Shown piece after piece: positions 50,954 to 60,774 of a DNA stretch of 64,000 nucleotides. How positions within the stretch are numbered: the first letter of the stretch is position 1; each line of letters starts with the position of its first letter. The notes under the pieces were generated by a model. The model searched no databases and was not told the origin of the DNA. It saw nothing but the letters and a program-made list of their open reading frames with translations. Origin of the DNA: Polaromonas sp. (GTDB lineage Bacteria; Pseudomonadota; Gammaproteobacteria; Burkholderiales; Burkholderiaceae_C); assembly GCF_012927485.1 (NCBI RefSeq), contig NZ_JABBPC010000012.1, positions 124,001 through 188,000 on the forward strand. Direction: 5' to 3'. The translations under genes and the position numbers were made by a program.

Positions 50954-51586
50954 ATGAAAGGCTTATTCGGACTTCTCAAACGGTCCACCCCACCCCGGGG
51001 TGATAACGACAGTCCTGATTCGCTCCTCTTCTCCACCGCGTTTGCCGATCAGGGCGTCAATCTGGCGATGCTGGTCCCGTGGGAAGCCCGTGCCAACGAG
51101 GTCGGCGCCAAACGACTATCTCCTGCGCGGGGCGGCAACCTGTTGCAGACACTGTGGGCCAAAGACAAGTACATGTCCCGGCTTGACTCGGCCTGCGTGT
51201 CTCGGCTGGAACACTTTTTTGACTTTGCCACCGTCCCGGAAAATCGTGATCTGATCCGCCAGGGAGAGTACGGCAACTTCATGATTGTGCTGTTGTCCGG
51301 CACTATCGCGGTGGACCGCTCGCAACCCTGGGGCGAACGCCTGCGCCTCACTGAAACACGCCCTGGCAACATCCTGGGTGAAATGTCACTGCTGGACAGT
51401 GGCATTCGCTTTTCAGTGTGCACTTCGTTGACCGAATGTGAGATTGCCGTGTTAAGTGCGCAGGCGCTGGATGAAATGATGTCCGCCGACCCGGCCTTGG
51501 CGGCAAGCCTGATTGCGTTGCTGGCACGCAAGCTCTCGCTGCGCCTCAGGGTCGTGAGTGCCCGGCTGTCGGACAATCAAACCTAG
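50954..51586 (+). CDS. Cyclic nucleotide-binding domain protein (no HTH)
   Basis: FFDFATVPENRDLIRQGEYGNFMIVLLSGTIAVDRSQPWGERLRLTETRPGNILGEMSLLDSGIRFSVCTSLTECEIAVLSAQALDEMM. Confidence 0.88.
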   Translation: MKGLFGLLKRSTPPRGDNDSPDSLLFSTAFADQGVNLAMLVPWEARANEVGAKRLSPARGGNLLQTLWAKDKYMSRLDSACVSRLEHFFDFATVPENRDLIRQGEYGNFMIVLLSGTIAVDRSQPWGERLRLTETRPGNILGEMSLLDSGIRFSVCTSLTECEIAVLSAQALDEMMSADPALAASLIALLARKLSLRLRVVSARLSDNQT

Positions 51587-51735
51587 TGTGCAGTGCATTC
51601 TTATCGCCGTGCGGTCGTTGCAAATCCGCGTGATGTCTGAGGCACGTGTGCATCAATTATTTCTTTGATGCCACCTGTGAACCACATTCGTTAACCGCCA
51701 CCTGCAACCCAAACTGAAGATTAAAAGGACCCGTC

Positions 51736-52872
51736 ATGGAACGCGACCAGGCCAGCAAATTCATTCACGACCTCCTCCGGCTCATGGTGAGCCGCAATGG
51801 CAGTGACCTGTTCATTACCGGGGACTTTCCACCCGCCATGAAGGTGGACGGCAAAGTGACAAAAGTGTCGCCGCAGCCCCTTAACGCCGGCCACACATTG
51901 GCTTTGGCACGCGCGGTCATGAACGACAAGCAAACCGCCGAGTTTGAACGCACCAAGGAATGCAATTTCGCAATCTCGCCGCCGGGCGTCGGGCGCTTTC
52001 GGGTCAATGCCTTTATTCAGCAAGGCAAGGTCGGTATGGTGATGCGGGTCATTCCCTCCATTCTGCCGACGATTGACGGGCTCGGTTTGCCGCAGGTGTT
52101 GAAGGAAGCGGTGATGTACAAGCGGGGGCTGACGATTCTCGTGGGGGCTACCGGTTCCGGCAAAAGTACGACGATGGCCGCCATGGTGGACTGGCGCAAC
52201 GAGCAATCGTTCGGCCACATCATTACGATCGAAGATCCAGTGGAGTTTATTCATCCGCACAAGAATTGCGTGGTGACACAGCGTGAAGTCGGCTTGGATA
52301 CCGACAGCTGGGAAGCGGCGTTAAAAAACTCCTTGCGACAGGCGCCGGATGTCATTTTGATGGGCGAGATCCGCGACCGGCAAACCATGGCGCACGCCAT
52401 CGCGTTTGCCGAAACCGGACATCTTTGCCTGGCCACGCTTCATGCCAACAGCGCCAATCAAGCGCTGGATCGCGTGATCAACTTTTTCCCTGAGGAATAC
52501 CACGGCCAGTTATTGATGGATCTGTCACTCAACCTCAAAGCGATGGTTTCGCAGCGGTTGATCCCCAAGCAGGACGGAGTCGGCCGCTTTGCGGCGGTCG
52601 AGGTAATGCTTAATTCGCCGCTGATTTCTGACCTGATTCTCAAAGGCGAGATCACGGAAATCAAGGAGATCATGAAGAAAAGCCGCAATTTGGGCATGCA
52701 GACCTTTGATCAAGCCCTGTTTGACGCCTTCGAAAGCAACCAGATTTCCTACGAAGACACCCTGCGCAATGCCGACTCGGTGAACGATCTGCGGCTGCAG
52801 ATCAAGCTCAATTCGCAACGCGCCAGATCGACGAATCTGGCAGCAGGCACCGAGAATTTCGCCATCGTGTAA
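51736..52872 (+). CDS. pilU: PilT/PilU family type IV pilus ATPase PilU
   Basis: LLRLMVSRNGSDLFITGDFPPAMKVDGKV; VGATGSGKSTTMAAMVDWRN; LRQAPDVILMGEIRDRQTM. Confidence 0.95.
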   Translation: MERDQASKFIHDLLRLMVSRNGSDLFITGDFPPAMKVDGKVTKVSPQPLNAGHTLALARAVMNDKQTAEFERTKECNFAISPPGVGRFRVNAFIQQGKVGMVMRVIPSILPTIDGLGLPQVLKEAVMYKRGLTILVGATGSGKSTTMAAMVDWRNEQSFGHIITIEDPVEFIHPHKNCVVTQREVGLDTDSWEAALKNSLRQAPDVILMGEIRDRQTMAHAIAFAETGHLCLATLHANSANQALDRVINFFPEEYHGQLLMDLSLNLKAMVSQRLIPKQDGVGRFAAVEVMLNSPLISDLILKGEITEIKEIMKKSRNLGMQTFDQALFDAFESNQISYEDTLRNADSVNDLRLQIKLNSQRARSTNLAAGTENFAIV

Positions 52873-52985
52873 TACTGATTGCAGTTCCGGCTGAAACGTC
52901 CGATTTTTTAGTGGCTGTCTGCTTTTCCGTCCAGGCTTAGCCCTTCGCCGCTTGATTCAACCACTCTCATTACCTCTGCCATTCC

Positions 52986-53900
52986 ATGTCCAGCACACGC
53001 CCCAAAACCTACGAAGCTTCCCGTTTACGCAAAGTCGCATTTTTGGGCCTCGGCGTCATGGGGTATCCCATGGCGGGGCATCTGGCGACGGCTGGCCATC
53101 AGGTCACGGTTTACAACCGCAGTCCCGCCAAGTCGGCGGCCTGGTGCGCGGAGTTTGCTTCCAACGCCCAGCCGACCAGTGCCGATCAGCCGCGACTGGC
53201 CGTAGCCGACGCTGACATCGTGTTTTGCTGTGTCGGTAACGACGACGACCTCCGGTCGGTCACATTGGGCGCGAACGGTGCGTTTGCGGGCATGAAGCCT
53301 GGCGCCGTATTTGTCGACCACACCACGGCCTCGGCCACCGTAGCCCGCGAGCTCTACTCTGCTGCAAGAAATATCGGACTGCAATTCATCGATGCGCCGG
53401 TATCGGGCGGTCAGGCAGGTGCCCAGAACGGTGCGCTCACGGTGATGTGCGGCGGCGATGAGGCCGCTTTCGAGATCGTAAAACCTGCCGGCATGGCGTT
53501 TTCAAAGGCCTTTACGCGGATGGGTAAAAGCGGTGCAGGACAGCTCACGAAGATGGTCAACCAAATCTGTATTGCAGGTTTGGTTCAAGGCCTGAGTGAA
53601 GCCGTCGCGTTCGGTCAAAAGGCGGGATTGGACGTGGACCAGGTGCTGGACGTTATCGGCAAAGGTGCGGCACAGAGCTGGCAGCTCGACAACCGCGGCA
53701 AGACCATGGTCGCCGACCAGTTTGATTTCGGTTTCGCGGTTGACTGGATGCGCAAGGACTTGGGCCTGGTGCTCGACGAGGCTAAGCGCAATGGTGCCCG
53801 CTTGCCCGTGACCGCGCTGGTGGACCAGTTCTACGGCGATGTGCAAGCGATGGGCGGCCAGCGCTGGGATACCTCCAGCCTCATCAAGCGCCTGAAATAG
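52986..53900 (+). CDS. NAD(P)-dependent beta-hydroxyacid dehydrogenase (HIBADH-like)
   Basis: VAFLGLGVMGYPMAGHLATAGHQVTVYNRSPAK; FIDAPVSGGQAGAQNGALTVMCGG. Confidence 0.95.
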   Translation: MSSTRPKTYEASRLRKVAFLGLGVMGYPMAGHLATAGHQVTVYNRSPAKSAAWCAEFASNAQPTSADQPRLAVADADIVFCCVGNDDDLRSVTLGANGAFAGMKPGAVFVDHTTASATVARELYSAARNIGLQFIDAPVSGGQAGAQNGALTVMCGGDEAAFEIVKPAGMAFSKAFTRMGKSGAGQLTKMVNQICIAGLVQGLSEAVAFGQKAGLDVDQVLDVIGKGAAQSWQLDNRGKTMVADQFDFGFAVDWMRKDLGLVLDEAKRNGARLPVTALVDQFYGDVQAMGGQRWDTSSLIKRLK

Positions 53901-53920
53901 GTGTTAACCGCGTCTTGTCT

Positions 53921-54583
53921 TTAACCGCCAGCGGGCGTGGCCGCAGCGGGCTGCGGTTTGGTAGGCGCGGGCAGCATGTGCATCAGCTCGTCCTGGCTGA
54001 TGATTTCAAAAATACGGACGACTTTTTGTACGCCCGGAGTCCCGCGAACCACCTCGGTTGCCAGGTCAGCCTCGCGTTGCGTCACACGCCCCATCAGGTA
54101 GGTGGTGCCCCGTTCTGTGACAACCTTAAACGCATTCGACTGCAAATCACGGGTATCTAGCAGCACGGCCTTGACGCGTCCCGTAACCAGCAGATCTGAA
54201 GAGCGTTGAACCAGTGATGGGCTGTTCAGAACAACCAGTTCGTTGACCACCGATGCCACATTTTCTACCCCCGAGACAACCTGTTCAACCAGTTGCTTGT
54301 CCTGCAGATTGGGCACCTCACCGGTCAGCAGCACCTGGCGGTTGTAACTGGTGACGCTGACGCGCACGCGGGTTCCAAGCGTAGAGCGAATTCGGCTGTC
54401 GGCCCGCAGCTCGATGCCTTCATCCTCCACTTGCGTACCCGATGTTCGGCGGTCGGTAGCCATTAGCGAACCGCCTGCCACAGCGCCCCCCACTATCAGC
54501 GGTACACAGGCCGTCAGCGCGCCCGCCATCAATGCGGCCACAGCGATCGACAGGGCCAGCCGTTTCATCACGATAGGTTTCAT
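53921..54583 (-). CDS. BON domain-containing lipoprotein (DolP/YraP-like)
   Basis: Signal peptide with lipobox-like LTAC; two BON repeats (RIRSTLGTRVRVSVTSYNRQVLLTGEVPN...; VTERGTTYLMGRVTQREADLATEVVRGTPGVQKVVRIFEII). Confidence 0.92.
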   Translation of the reverse strand: MKPIVMKRLALSIAVAALMAGALTACVPLIVGGAVAGGSLMATDRRTSGTQVEDEGIELRADSRIRSTLGTRVRVSVTSYNRQVLLTGEVPNLQDKQLVEQVVSGVENVASVVNELVVLNSPSLVQRSSDLLVTGRVKAVLLDTRDLQSNAFKVVTERGTTYLMGRVTQREADLATEVVRGTPGVQKVVRIFEIISQDELMHMLPAPTKPQPAAATPAGG

Positions 54584-55179
54584 ACTGAAGACTCCTGATC
54601 ACCAAGTAACTGGGTGTCCACACCGTCACAAATACAGTGAAGGACGAGAAGATGCACTTCCTGGATACGTGCGGTCCGCTCATGCGGCACACAAATATGC
54701 ACATCCGTTTCGCGCAGGGCGTGAGTCATTTTTCCGCCGCCCCGCCCCGTCAGTGCGACAACGGTCATTTCGCGCTCGTGGGCAGCTTCGACGGCTGCCA
54801 GAACATTGGCTGAGTTGCCGCTGGTCGTGATTGCCAGCAACACGTCGCCAGCACCGCCCAGCGCACGAACCTGTTTGGAAAAAATCACACTGAAATCGTA
54901 ATCGTTGGAGATGGCCGTGAGGATGGAGCTGTCCGTCGTCAGGGAAATTGCAGCCAATTCGGGCCGCTCGCGCTCATAGCGACCTACAAATTCGGCAGCG
55001 AAGTGCTGGGCATCGGCCGCCGAGCCGCCATTGCCGCAGGCCAACACCTTCCCGCCACTGGTGACGCTGGCCAAAATAGCCTGCACCGCCGCCGCGATGG
55101 GTTTGGACAGAACCTGCGCCGCCTGGTACTTCAGATCGGCGCTGTCAATAAATTGCTGTTCGATACGTTGTTCAAGCAT
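54580..55179 (-). CDS. SIS-domain phosphoheptose isomerase/DiaA-like protein
   Basis: VTSGGKVLACGNGGSAADAQHFAAEFVGRYERERPELAAISLTTDSSILTAISNDYDF; start at internal Met (MLEQRIEQQF). Confidence 0.93.
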   Translation of the reverse strand: MLEQRIEQQFIDSADLKYQAAQVLSKPIAAAVQAILASVTSGGKVLACGNGGSAADAQHFAAEFVGRYERERPELAAISLTTDSSILTAISNDYDFSVIFSKQVRALGGAGDVLLAITTSGNSANVLAAVEAAHEREMTVVALTGRGGGKMTHALRETDVHICVPHERTARIQEVHLLVLHCICDGVDTQLLGDQESSV

Positions 55180-55236
55180 GGTCCCATGATACCGGGTCAT
55201 GATGAAGACCCCAACCCGCGGCGGACAATCCAAGCC

Positions 55237-55719
55237 TCAGGACGCGTCAAACGCCGCGGTGAGCCACTCGATGCGGGCCTCGGGGTTTTCTGGCGATGCC
55301 CCACTCGGCAGCGAGCCTTGCACCAGTACCACATCAAAACGGCAAGGAGGTGGGCTGGCAAAGCGCATCAAATAGTGGCGGGCCGCGAAAATAATGCGTT
55401 GCTGCTTGACCGCGCTGACGCTGCCGCCCGCGCCGCCGTGCGAGGCACTGGTTCGCTGACGGACCTCGACAAAGATCAAGGTTCCATCGGGCGCACGCAT
55501 CACCAGGTCAATTTCGCCCCCGCCGCGTCCAGGCGTCCGGTAATTCCTGTCGATGAGAAGCAAGCCCGCTCGCACCAGGTAGGCGAGCGCGGCAGCCTCC
55601 GCCGCGTCACCGCGCGACTTGGTGGTAACCTGCCCCCGTACCTCCGGGACGCAGTCAAGTGCGTCCTTTGCGACGCCATCCGGCGGCGATTTGGAGACCT
55701 GTTTCCGGGAAAACCACAT
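55237..55719 (-). CDS. YraN family protein (UPF0102, predicted endonuclease fold)
   Basis: GDAAEAAALAYLVRAGLLLIDRNYRTPGRGGGEIDLVMRAPDGTLIFVEVRQRTSASHGGA. Confidence 0.93.
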   Translation of the reverse strand: MWFSRKQVSKSPPDGVAKDALDCVPEVRGQVTTKSRGDAAEAAALAYLVRAGLLLIDRNYRTPGRGGGEIDLVMRAPDGTLIFVEVRQRTSASHGGAGGSVSAVKQQRIIFAARHYLMRFASPPPCRFDVVLVQGSLPSGASPENPEARIEWLTAAFDAS

Positions 55720-56642
55720 TGAACGCTTCTTTCGACTTGGCACTGGATGCCGCACGTGCGGCGGCGGGTATGCAGCATTATCCAGAGGCGACGCTCTATG
55801 TCGTCGCCACGCCCATCGGCAACCTGGCAGACATCACTCTCCGCGCGCTGTTTGTGCTGCAGCTTGTCGACGCCATTGCCTGCGAGGACAAGCGCCATTC
55901 GCAACCGCTACTACGGCAATATGGCATAGAAACAGGAGCAAAGAAACCCCTGCTGGCCGTCCATCAGCACAACGAAGCCGAGGCCTCCGGGCTGGTCGTG
56001 GAGCGCCTGCAGCGCGGCGAACGCGTGGCCTACATCAGCGATGCGGGAACGCCCGCCGTGAGCGACCCCGGCGCGCGGCTGGTTGCCGCCGTTCGGGCCG
56101 CCGGGCTGAAGGTGATGCCTTTGCCGGGTGCCAGCAGCGTGACCACCGTCTTGAGCGCGGCGGGCGTAACCAGAGCAGAAGGCAGTGCAGACGCGGCCAC
56201 CGGCTTTGTCTTCGCTGGCTTCTTACCGAGCAAGGCCGGCGAGCGCGATCAAGCCATCCTGGCCCTTCAAGCCGACACCCGGGCGACCGTGATTCTTGAA
56301 GCCCCTCATCGCATTGAAGCCTTGGCGCGCGCGATGGCGGTGCTGCAAGGACGACCGCTTACTGTGGGCCGCGAGCTGACCAAGCAATTCGAAGAAATTG
56401 CGACCATGCCCGCGCAGGACTTTGCCGACTGGCTGGCTGCCGGGCCTCAGCGCACGCGAGGTGAGTTTGCGCTGGTGCTGCACGCGTCAGCGCCTCTGGA
56501 GAGCCCGGAGGACGGGACTCGGGTGCTGCAATTGCTGCTGGCCGAACTTCCGCTTAAAACCGCTGTAAAGATCGCTGCAGACATAACCGGTGCACCACGC
56601 AACGAGCTCTACGAAATCGCTTTGAAGCTAAAAAAGGAATGA
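55719..56642 (+). CDS. rsmI: 16S rRNA (cytidine(1402)-2'-O)-methyltransferase
   Basis: ATLYVVATPIGNLADITLRALFVLQLVDAIACEDKRHSQPLLRQYGI; YISDAGTPAVSDPGARLV; start TTG at 55719 or ATG at 55770. Confidence 0.94.
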   Translation: MNASFDLALDAARAAAGMQHYPEATLYVVATPIGNLADITLRALFVLQLVDAIACEDKRHSQPLLRQYGIETGAKKPLLAVHQHNEAEASGLVVERLQRGERVAYISDAGTPAVSDPGARLVAAVRAAGLKVMPLPGASSVTTVLSAAGVTRAEGSADAATGFVFAGFLPSKAGERDQAILALQADTRATVILEAPHRIEALARAMAVLQGRPLTVGRELTKQFEEIATMPAQDFADWLAAGPQRTRGEFALVLHASAPLESPEDGTRVLQLLLAELPLKTAVKIAADITGAPRNELYEIALKLKKE

Positions 56643-57868
56643 ATCCGAACGCAGACCAGCTCTGGCGCGCGCCGCGCTGGACTCTCGCCGCCCTGTTGGC
56701 GGTACTCGGGATGTTGGGCCCGTTTTCGATTGATACCTACATTCCCGGTTTTTCTGGCATTGCCCAATCGTTAGGCGCGTCCCCGGTGGAAATGCAGCAA
56801 ACGCTATCGGCCTATTTGTTCGGCTTTGCGTTTATGAACCTTTTTCATGGCGCACTTGCCGACAGCTTTGGCCGACGACCGGTGGTGTTGTGGGGCATCG
56901 CCATGTTCACGCTGGCGTCAGCGGGCTGTGCGATGTCGCAAAGCATTGGGCAACTGGTCTTTTTCAGGGCGCTGCAGGGGCTGTCAACGGGGGCAGGCAT
57001 CGTGGTATCACGTGCCGTGATACGCGACATGTTTCCGCCGACGCAGGCCCAGCAAGTCATGAGCCAGGTCACCATTTACTTCGGCGTGGCTCCCGCGCTT
57101 GCGCCCATCATGGGCGGCTGGCTTTTTGTGCATTTGGGCTGGCACAGTATTTTCTGGTTTCTCACGGCGGTAGGCGTGGCGCTTTGGACCACGAACTACC
57201 GATTTTTGCCGGAAACCCTTCGGCGCGAAGACCGACAACCTTTCGAGGTGCGGCATCTGATGCGCGGCTACTGGCAGCTGGGTTCCAGCCCGCGCTTCCT
57301 GCTGCTGGCACTGGCCAGCGGCGTCCCTTTTAATGGCATGTTTTTATATATTCTGTCCGCACCGGCGTTTCTGGGCGGGCATCTAGCCTTGCAGCCGACC
57401 CAGTATTTCTGGTTCTTTTTGCTCACCATTTCAGGCATCATGTCAGGGGCTTGGCTAAGTGGCCGCTTTGCGGGACGCATTGCTCCGAAACAGCAGATTC
57501 GCCATGGGTTCGTCATCATGTTGACAACTTCGGTGATTAACCTTGTTGCCAACCTGCTGTTCACAGCGCAGGCTTCCTGGGCCCTGTTTCCGATTGCCTT
57601 GTTCTCGTTTGGCTGGGCATTGATGGTGCCCGTCGTCACACTCCTTGTGCTGGATCTTTATCCCGAGCGGCGGGGCATGGCGTCTTCCCTGCAAGCATTT
57701 ATCGGCTCGACGGCCAACGGATTAGTGGCCGGAGTGATCGCACCGCTGGTGATGCACTCCACGCCCGCACTGGCCGCAGCTTCATTGGGAATGATGTGCA
57801 TCGGACTGGTGGCGTGGATCTATTTGCACCACCGCTGGCCGGACATCGGCCGCGCGGTGTCGCGGTAA
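56639..57868 (+). CDS. Bcr/CflA-type multidrug efflux MFS transporter
   Basis: LGMLGPFSIDTYIPGFSGIAQSLGASPVEMQQTLSAYLFGFAFMNLFHGALADSFGRRPVVLWG; 4-bp overlap with rsmI. Confidence 0.94.
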   Translation: MNPNADQLWRAPRWTLAALLAVLGMLGPFSIDTYIPGFSGIAQSLGASPVEMQQTLSAYLFGFAFMNLFHGALADSFGRRPVVLWGIAMFTLASAGCAMSQSIGQLVFFRALQGLSTGAGIVVSRAVIRDMFPPTQAQQVMSQVTIYFGVAPALAPIMGGWLFVHLGWHSIFWFLTAVGVALWTTNYRFLPETLRREDRQPFEVRHLMRGYWQLGSSPRFLLLALASGVPFNGMFLYILSAPAFLGGHLALQPTQYFWFFLLTISGIMSGAWLSGRFAGRIAPKQQIRHGFVIMLTTSVINLVANLLFTAQASWALFPIALFSFGWALMVPVVTLLVLDLYPERRGMASSLQAFIGSTANGLVAGVIAPLVMHSTPALAAASLGMMCIGLVAWIYLHHRWPDIGRAVSR

Positions 57869-57933
57869 AAATAGCGCGCTGCGTTTTTGAACCCATTGCC
57901 TAAGATTGTCCGGATACCTTAGGCCTATGGAGG

Positions 57934-58416
57934 TCAATCGTCGTGCATTCGTCCTGGAAACTCTATGCCTTGCCCAGTGCGCTGAACCACATTTTTGCTA
58001 TCTAAATAGGCCCAGAAAAACATGTTCTCGTCGCGATCAAGCCAGCGGTAAGTCATCACGTCGCCTGGCCAGGACGCCACTCGGTCCACCGTTGCAGGTC
58101 TGCCAAACTCACGCTCCATATCATCGCGCGTCCACTTGCCGAGTTCGATTTTAAAAAACTCCTGAGGGACCAATACCTGACGGGCCGAGACGACTTTGCC
58201 CTCAGGATCAAGATCGACCATTAGCGCGCTCTGGCCTGACGGCTGGGTTGAATACTGGAGCCTGGTGCCAGCGCTCAGCGGCAACTCCCGCGATGGTGTG
58301 CCGTAATTCGCGACGACCTCCTGGCGAGTCATGCCAGGCCGTATCGGATTAAAGGCACAGCCTGCCAGAAACGACGCGGCCACAAGTAGGCTTGAAAAGG
58401 TTTTTATAAGCGGCAT
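57934..58416 (-). CDS. Small lipoprotein, BamE/SmpA-like repeat protein
   Basis: LLVAASFLAGCAFNPIRPGMTRQEVVANYGTPSRELPL...LGKWTRDDMEREFGRPATVDRVASWPGDVMTYRW. Confidence 0.8.
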   Translation of the reverse strand: MPLIKTFSSLLVAASFLAGCAFNPIRPGMTRQEVVANYGTPSRELPLSAGTRLQYSTQPSGQSALMVDLDPEGKVVSARQVLVPQEFFKIELGKWTRDDMEREFGRPATVDRVASWPGDVMTYRWLDRDENMFFWAYLDSKNVVQRTGQGIEFPGRMHDD

Positions 58417-58861
58417 GGCGGACTTCCAAGAAGTTAAATTCTACGGCTCTGCGCTTGTACAAATGTTCCCAAGCGGCAGATTTCCATCCTCTGGACAAAG
58501 CCTGATAGAACCGGATAATTTTGCACTGCCTCCATGTCGCGCGCTTGATTTTTAGACACGGGCGGCCGAGAACATTGAGTTTGGCCAGCCACCGGTTCGA
58601 GAACAGGAGCTTACCGACAACTATTCGTTATTGGGGCATGCCGAGATGCGCCGTCGAGATGCGTTGCTGCCATCGACTGGGAGGATTCTTACTTCCAATT
58701 GATGTCGCGGCGAGGGGCGTGGCTCGCAATCTTAGCGCTTGCTCGCCCTCGCTGGGACGCCAGTGCGAAAGCCCCAAGAAGTTACTGCTGCTGCAAGCCT
58801 GAAGGGAAGCGCCAGCAGGCGCTCCACGCCGCAAAAGGCGCATTAGCAACGTGGCTCAACA

Positions 58862-58884
58862 CGTAACCGTCTTGGACGGTTACG
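58862..58884. terminator. Putative hairpin/terminator
   Basis: CGTAACCGTC ttg GACGGTTACG, perfect 10-bp stem; weak U tract, so terminator call tentative. Confidence 0.4.
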
Positions 58885-58909
58885 CGTCACTTGCCTTGCA
58901 ACGGCCCGT

Positions 58910-59098
58910 TCAGGGGTGCTTGTGATTCGCGTCTTTGAGCATTTCCTTTGCGTCGCCGACCTTTTTTTGCACCTTGCCCTCGGCTTCCTTGGACAGGCCT
59001 TTGATGCGCTGCTCAGCGCTACCGGTCAGTTCGCCCGCCTTGTTTTGTGCTTTGCCCATTGTTTCTTTGGCGACGCCTTTAACTTGGTCCTTGTTCAT
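58910..59098 (-). CDS. CsbD family stress protein
   Basis: MNKDQVKGVAKETMGKAQNKAGELTGSAEQRIKGLSKEAEGKVQKKVGDAKEML. Confidence 0.93.
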   Translation of the reverse strand: MNKDQVKGVAKETMGKAQNKAGELTGSAEQRIKGLSKEAEGKVQKKVGDAKEMLKDANHKHP

Positions 59099-59226
59099 GA
59101 GTTCACCTTTTCAGTTGGTTAGATAGGAACCTGAAGATAATTCGATGGACCAAAGTACGTCGTCGGATTATTTCGCGACCACAGGTCAGTCTGCGCTTAC
59201 ATACAGTTTTAGCCAACCAGCTCCGC

Positions 59227-59841
59227 TCAGCCGCCTGTGCCGGCCGCTGCCGGTTCGTCGTCCGCTGTGCCTTGAACGCTGGCTTTGGTGCGCTGACCCA
59301 GGATCCGCATGAACGCAGCATTGAACGCAGGAATGTCTTCGGGCTTTCGACTACTCACCCAGTTACCGTCAACCACGACCTCGGCATCTATCCAGTGAGC
59401 ACCCGCATTTTTCAAGTCGTCTTTGAGGCTGGGCCAGCTGGTCATCTTCTTGCCCTTCACCAGCCCGGCCGACGCGAGGAGCCAGGCGCCGTGGCAAATC
59501 ACAGCAATGGGCTTACCTTGGCGGTCCATCTGCGTCACGATACGCTGGGCATCGGTGTTGCTCCGGATTCGATCTGAGTTGATAGCACCGCCCGGGAGCA
59601 GGACCGCGTCAAACTCGTCTGCTTTCGCCATGTCAAATGTCATATCGACGTCTAACAAGTCTGCTTTTTTAAGGTGGTTGTAGCCTTGAATCTGGCCTTT
59701 TCTATCGGCGAGCAACCGGATGATGACGCCAGACTCCTCCAGCGCCTTTCGCGGAGCCGTGAGTTCGATTTGCTCAAAGCCGTCAGTAACCAGGATGGCG
59801 ACAGTCAGGCCACCCAGGTGGTGTTGTTGTGTTGTGGTCAT
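59227..59841 (-). CDS. DJ-1/PfpI family type 1 glutamine amidotransferase-like protein
   Basis: VAILVTDGFEQIELTAPRKALEESG; AVICHGAWLLASAGLVKGKKMTSW. Confidence 0.95.
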   Translation of the reverse strand: MTTTQQHHLGGLTVAILVTDGFEQIELTAPRKALEESGVIIRLLADRKGQIQGYNHLKKADLLDVDMTFDMAKADEFDAVLLPGGAINSDRIRSNTDAQRIVTQMDRQGKPIAVICHGAWLLASAGLVKGKKMTSWPSLKDDLKNAGAHWIDAEVVVDGNWVSSRKPEDIPAFNAAFMRILGQRTKASVQGTADDEPAAAGTGG

Positions 59842-60126
59842 GGATAACCTTTTCGGTTGAATAACGCTTCCTTTTACACCCAGCGAAAGCGCAGGCTGTC
59901 GGGGCCTCGGCTAGGGGGGTGTAGGAGAAAAGCGTCAAAGTGGCGAGCGGGCGCTCGCAAGGGATTCAAGCAGGCTCTTCAAGCAGGTTCCCGGGTGGGT
60001 CGGTTGCACCGGGGAATCTGAACCTCTCTCCTACTCAATTTGTCCTGCTACAGACCTGGGGCAACAAGACATAGCGGGCCTTAGCAAGGGCGTCAATCCT
60101 AGTTTTCACAAACCCGACTTGTCGCA

Positions 60127-60471
60127 TTAACGAGTAGTTAGACGTCCCAACAAAAAACCGATCGCTATGGCGGCGCCGACTGCTTCGAGGGGTTTGTTCT
60201 TTACCCACGACTTGGAATAGTCAAGGGCGCGGGCGGGCGCCTCGGTAACAAACCGGGTCTGATCCGAAAACCGGTTGGCGAAATCGGTCGCATTATTGGC
60301 TAATTTGTCGATGGTTTCATGTGCAGCCGTGGACGCGCGATCAACTGTGTTGCGCGCGGGATCGATCACCTTCTCGAGGGTGCGGTGCATCGCCGCGCCT
60401 GCTGAGTCGACGTCGCCCCTAAAACCGCTGTCCGACGATCCATTTCCGCCTTCTCCACTGAATTTATCCAT
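60127..60471 (-). CDS. DUF883/ElaB-like membrane-anchored small protein
   Basis: Amphipathic helical protein ending SKSWVKNKPLEAVGAAIAIGFLLGRLTTR. Confidence 0.7.
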   Translation of the reverse strand: MDKFSGEGGNGSSDSGFRGDVDSAGAAMHRTLEKVIDPARNTVDRASTAAHETIDKLANNATDFANRFSDQTRFVTEAPARALDYSKSWVKNKPLEAVGAAIAIGFLLGRLTTR

Positions 60472-60774
60472 GATGATTCCTTAAAAAAAAAAACGTGTCA
60501 ATCACAGGCCGCCGCTGGCGTAGATCGCTCAAGAACTTACCTAGATGAATTTTCACTGCCCGACTCACTTTAGAAAGGCGACGAGGACGCTTTTGTGCGG
60601 CACAGGAGTACCTCCCTGTAGGACAAAAGAGTCTTCACTGCACAGTGCGAAATACTGGCCAGACTCGAGGACAGCGCGTGGCTGTGCTGATTTTCTCTGT
60701 CACGAGCGCAACCCGCGATTTAACGAACTCACCCGCATAAGTTTGCAGGAGTCGGTTGAAGGGGATGCGGCCAG

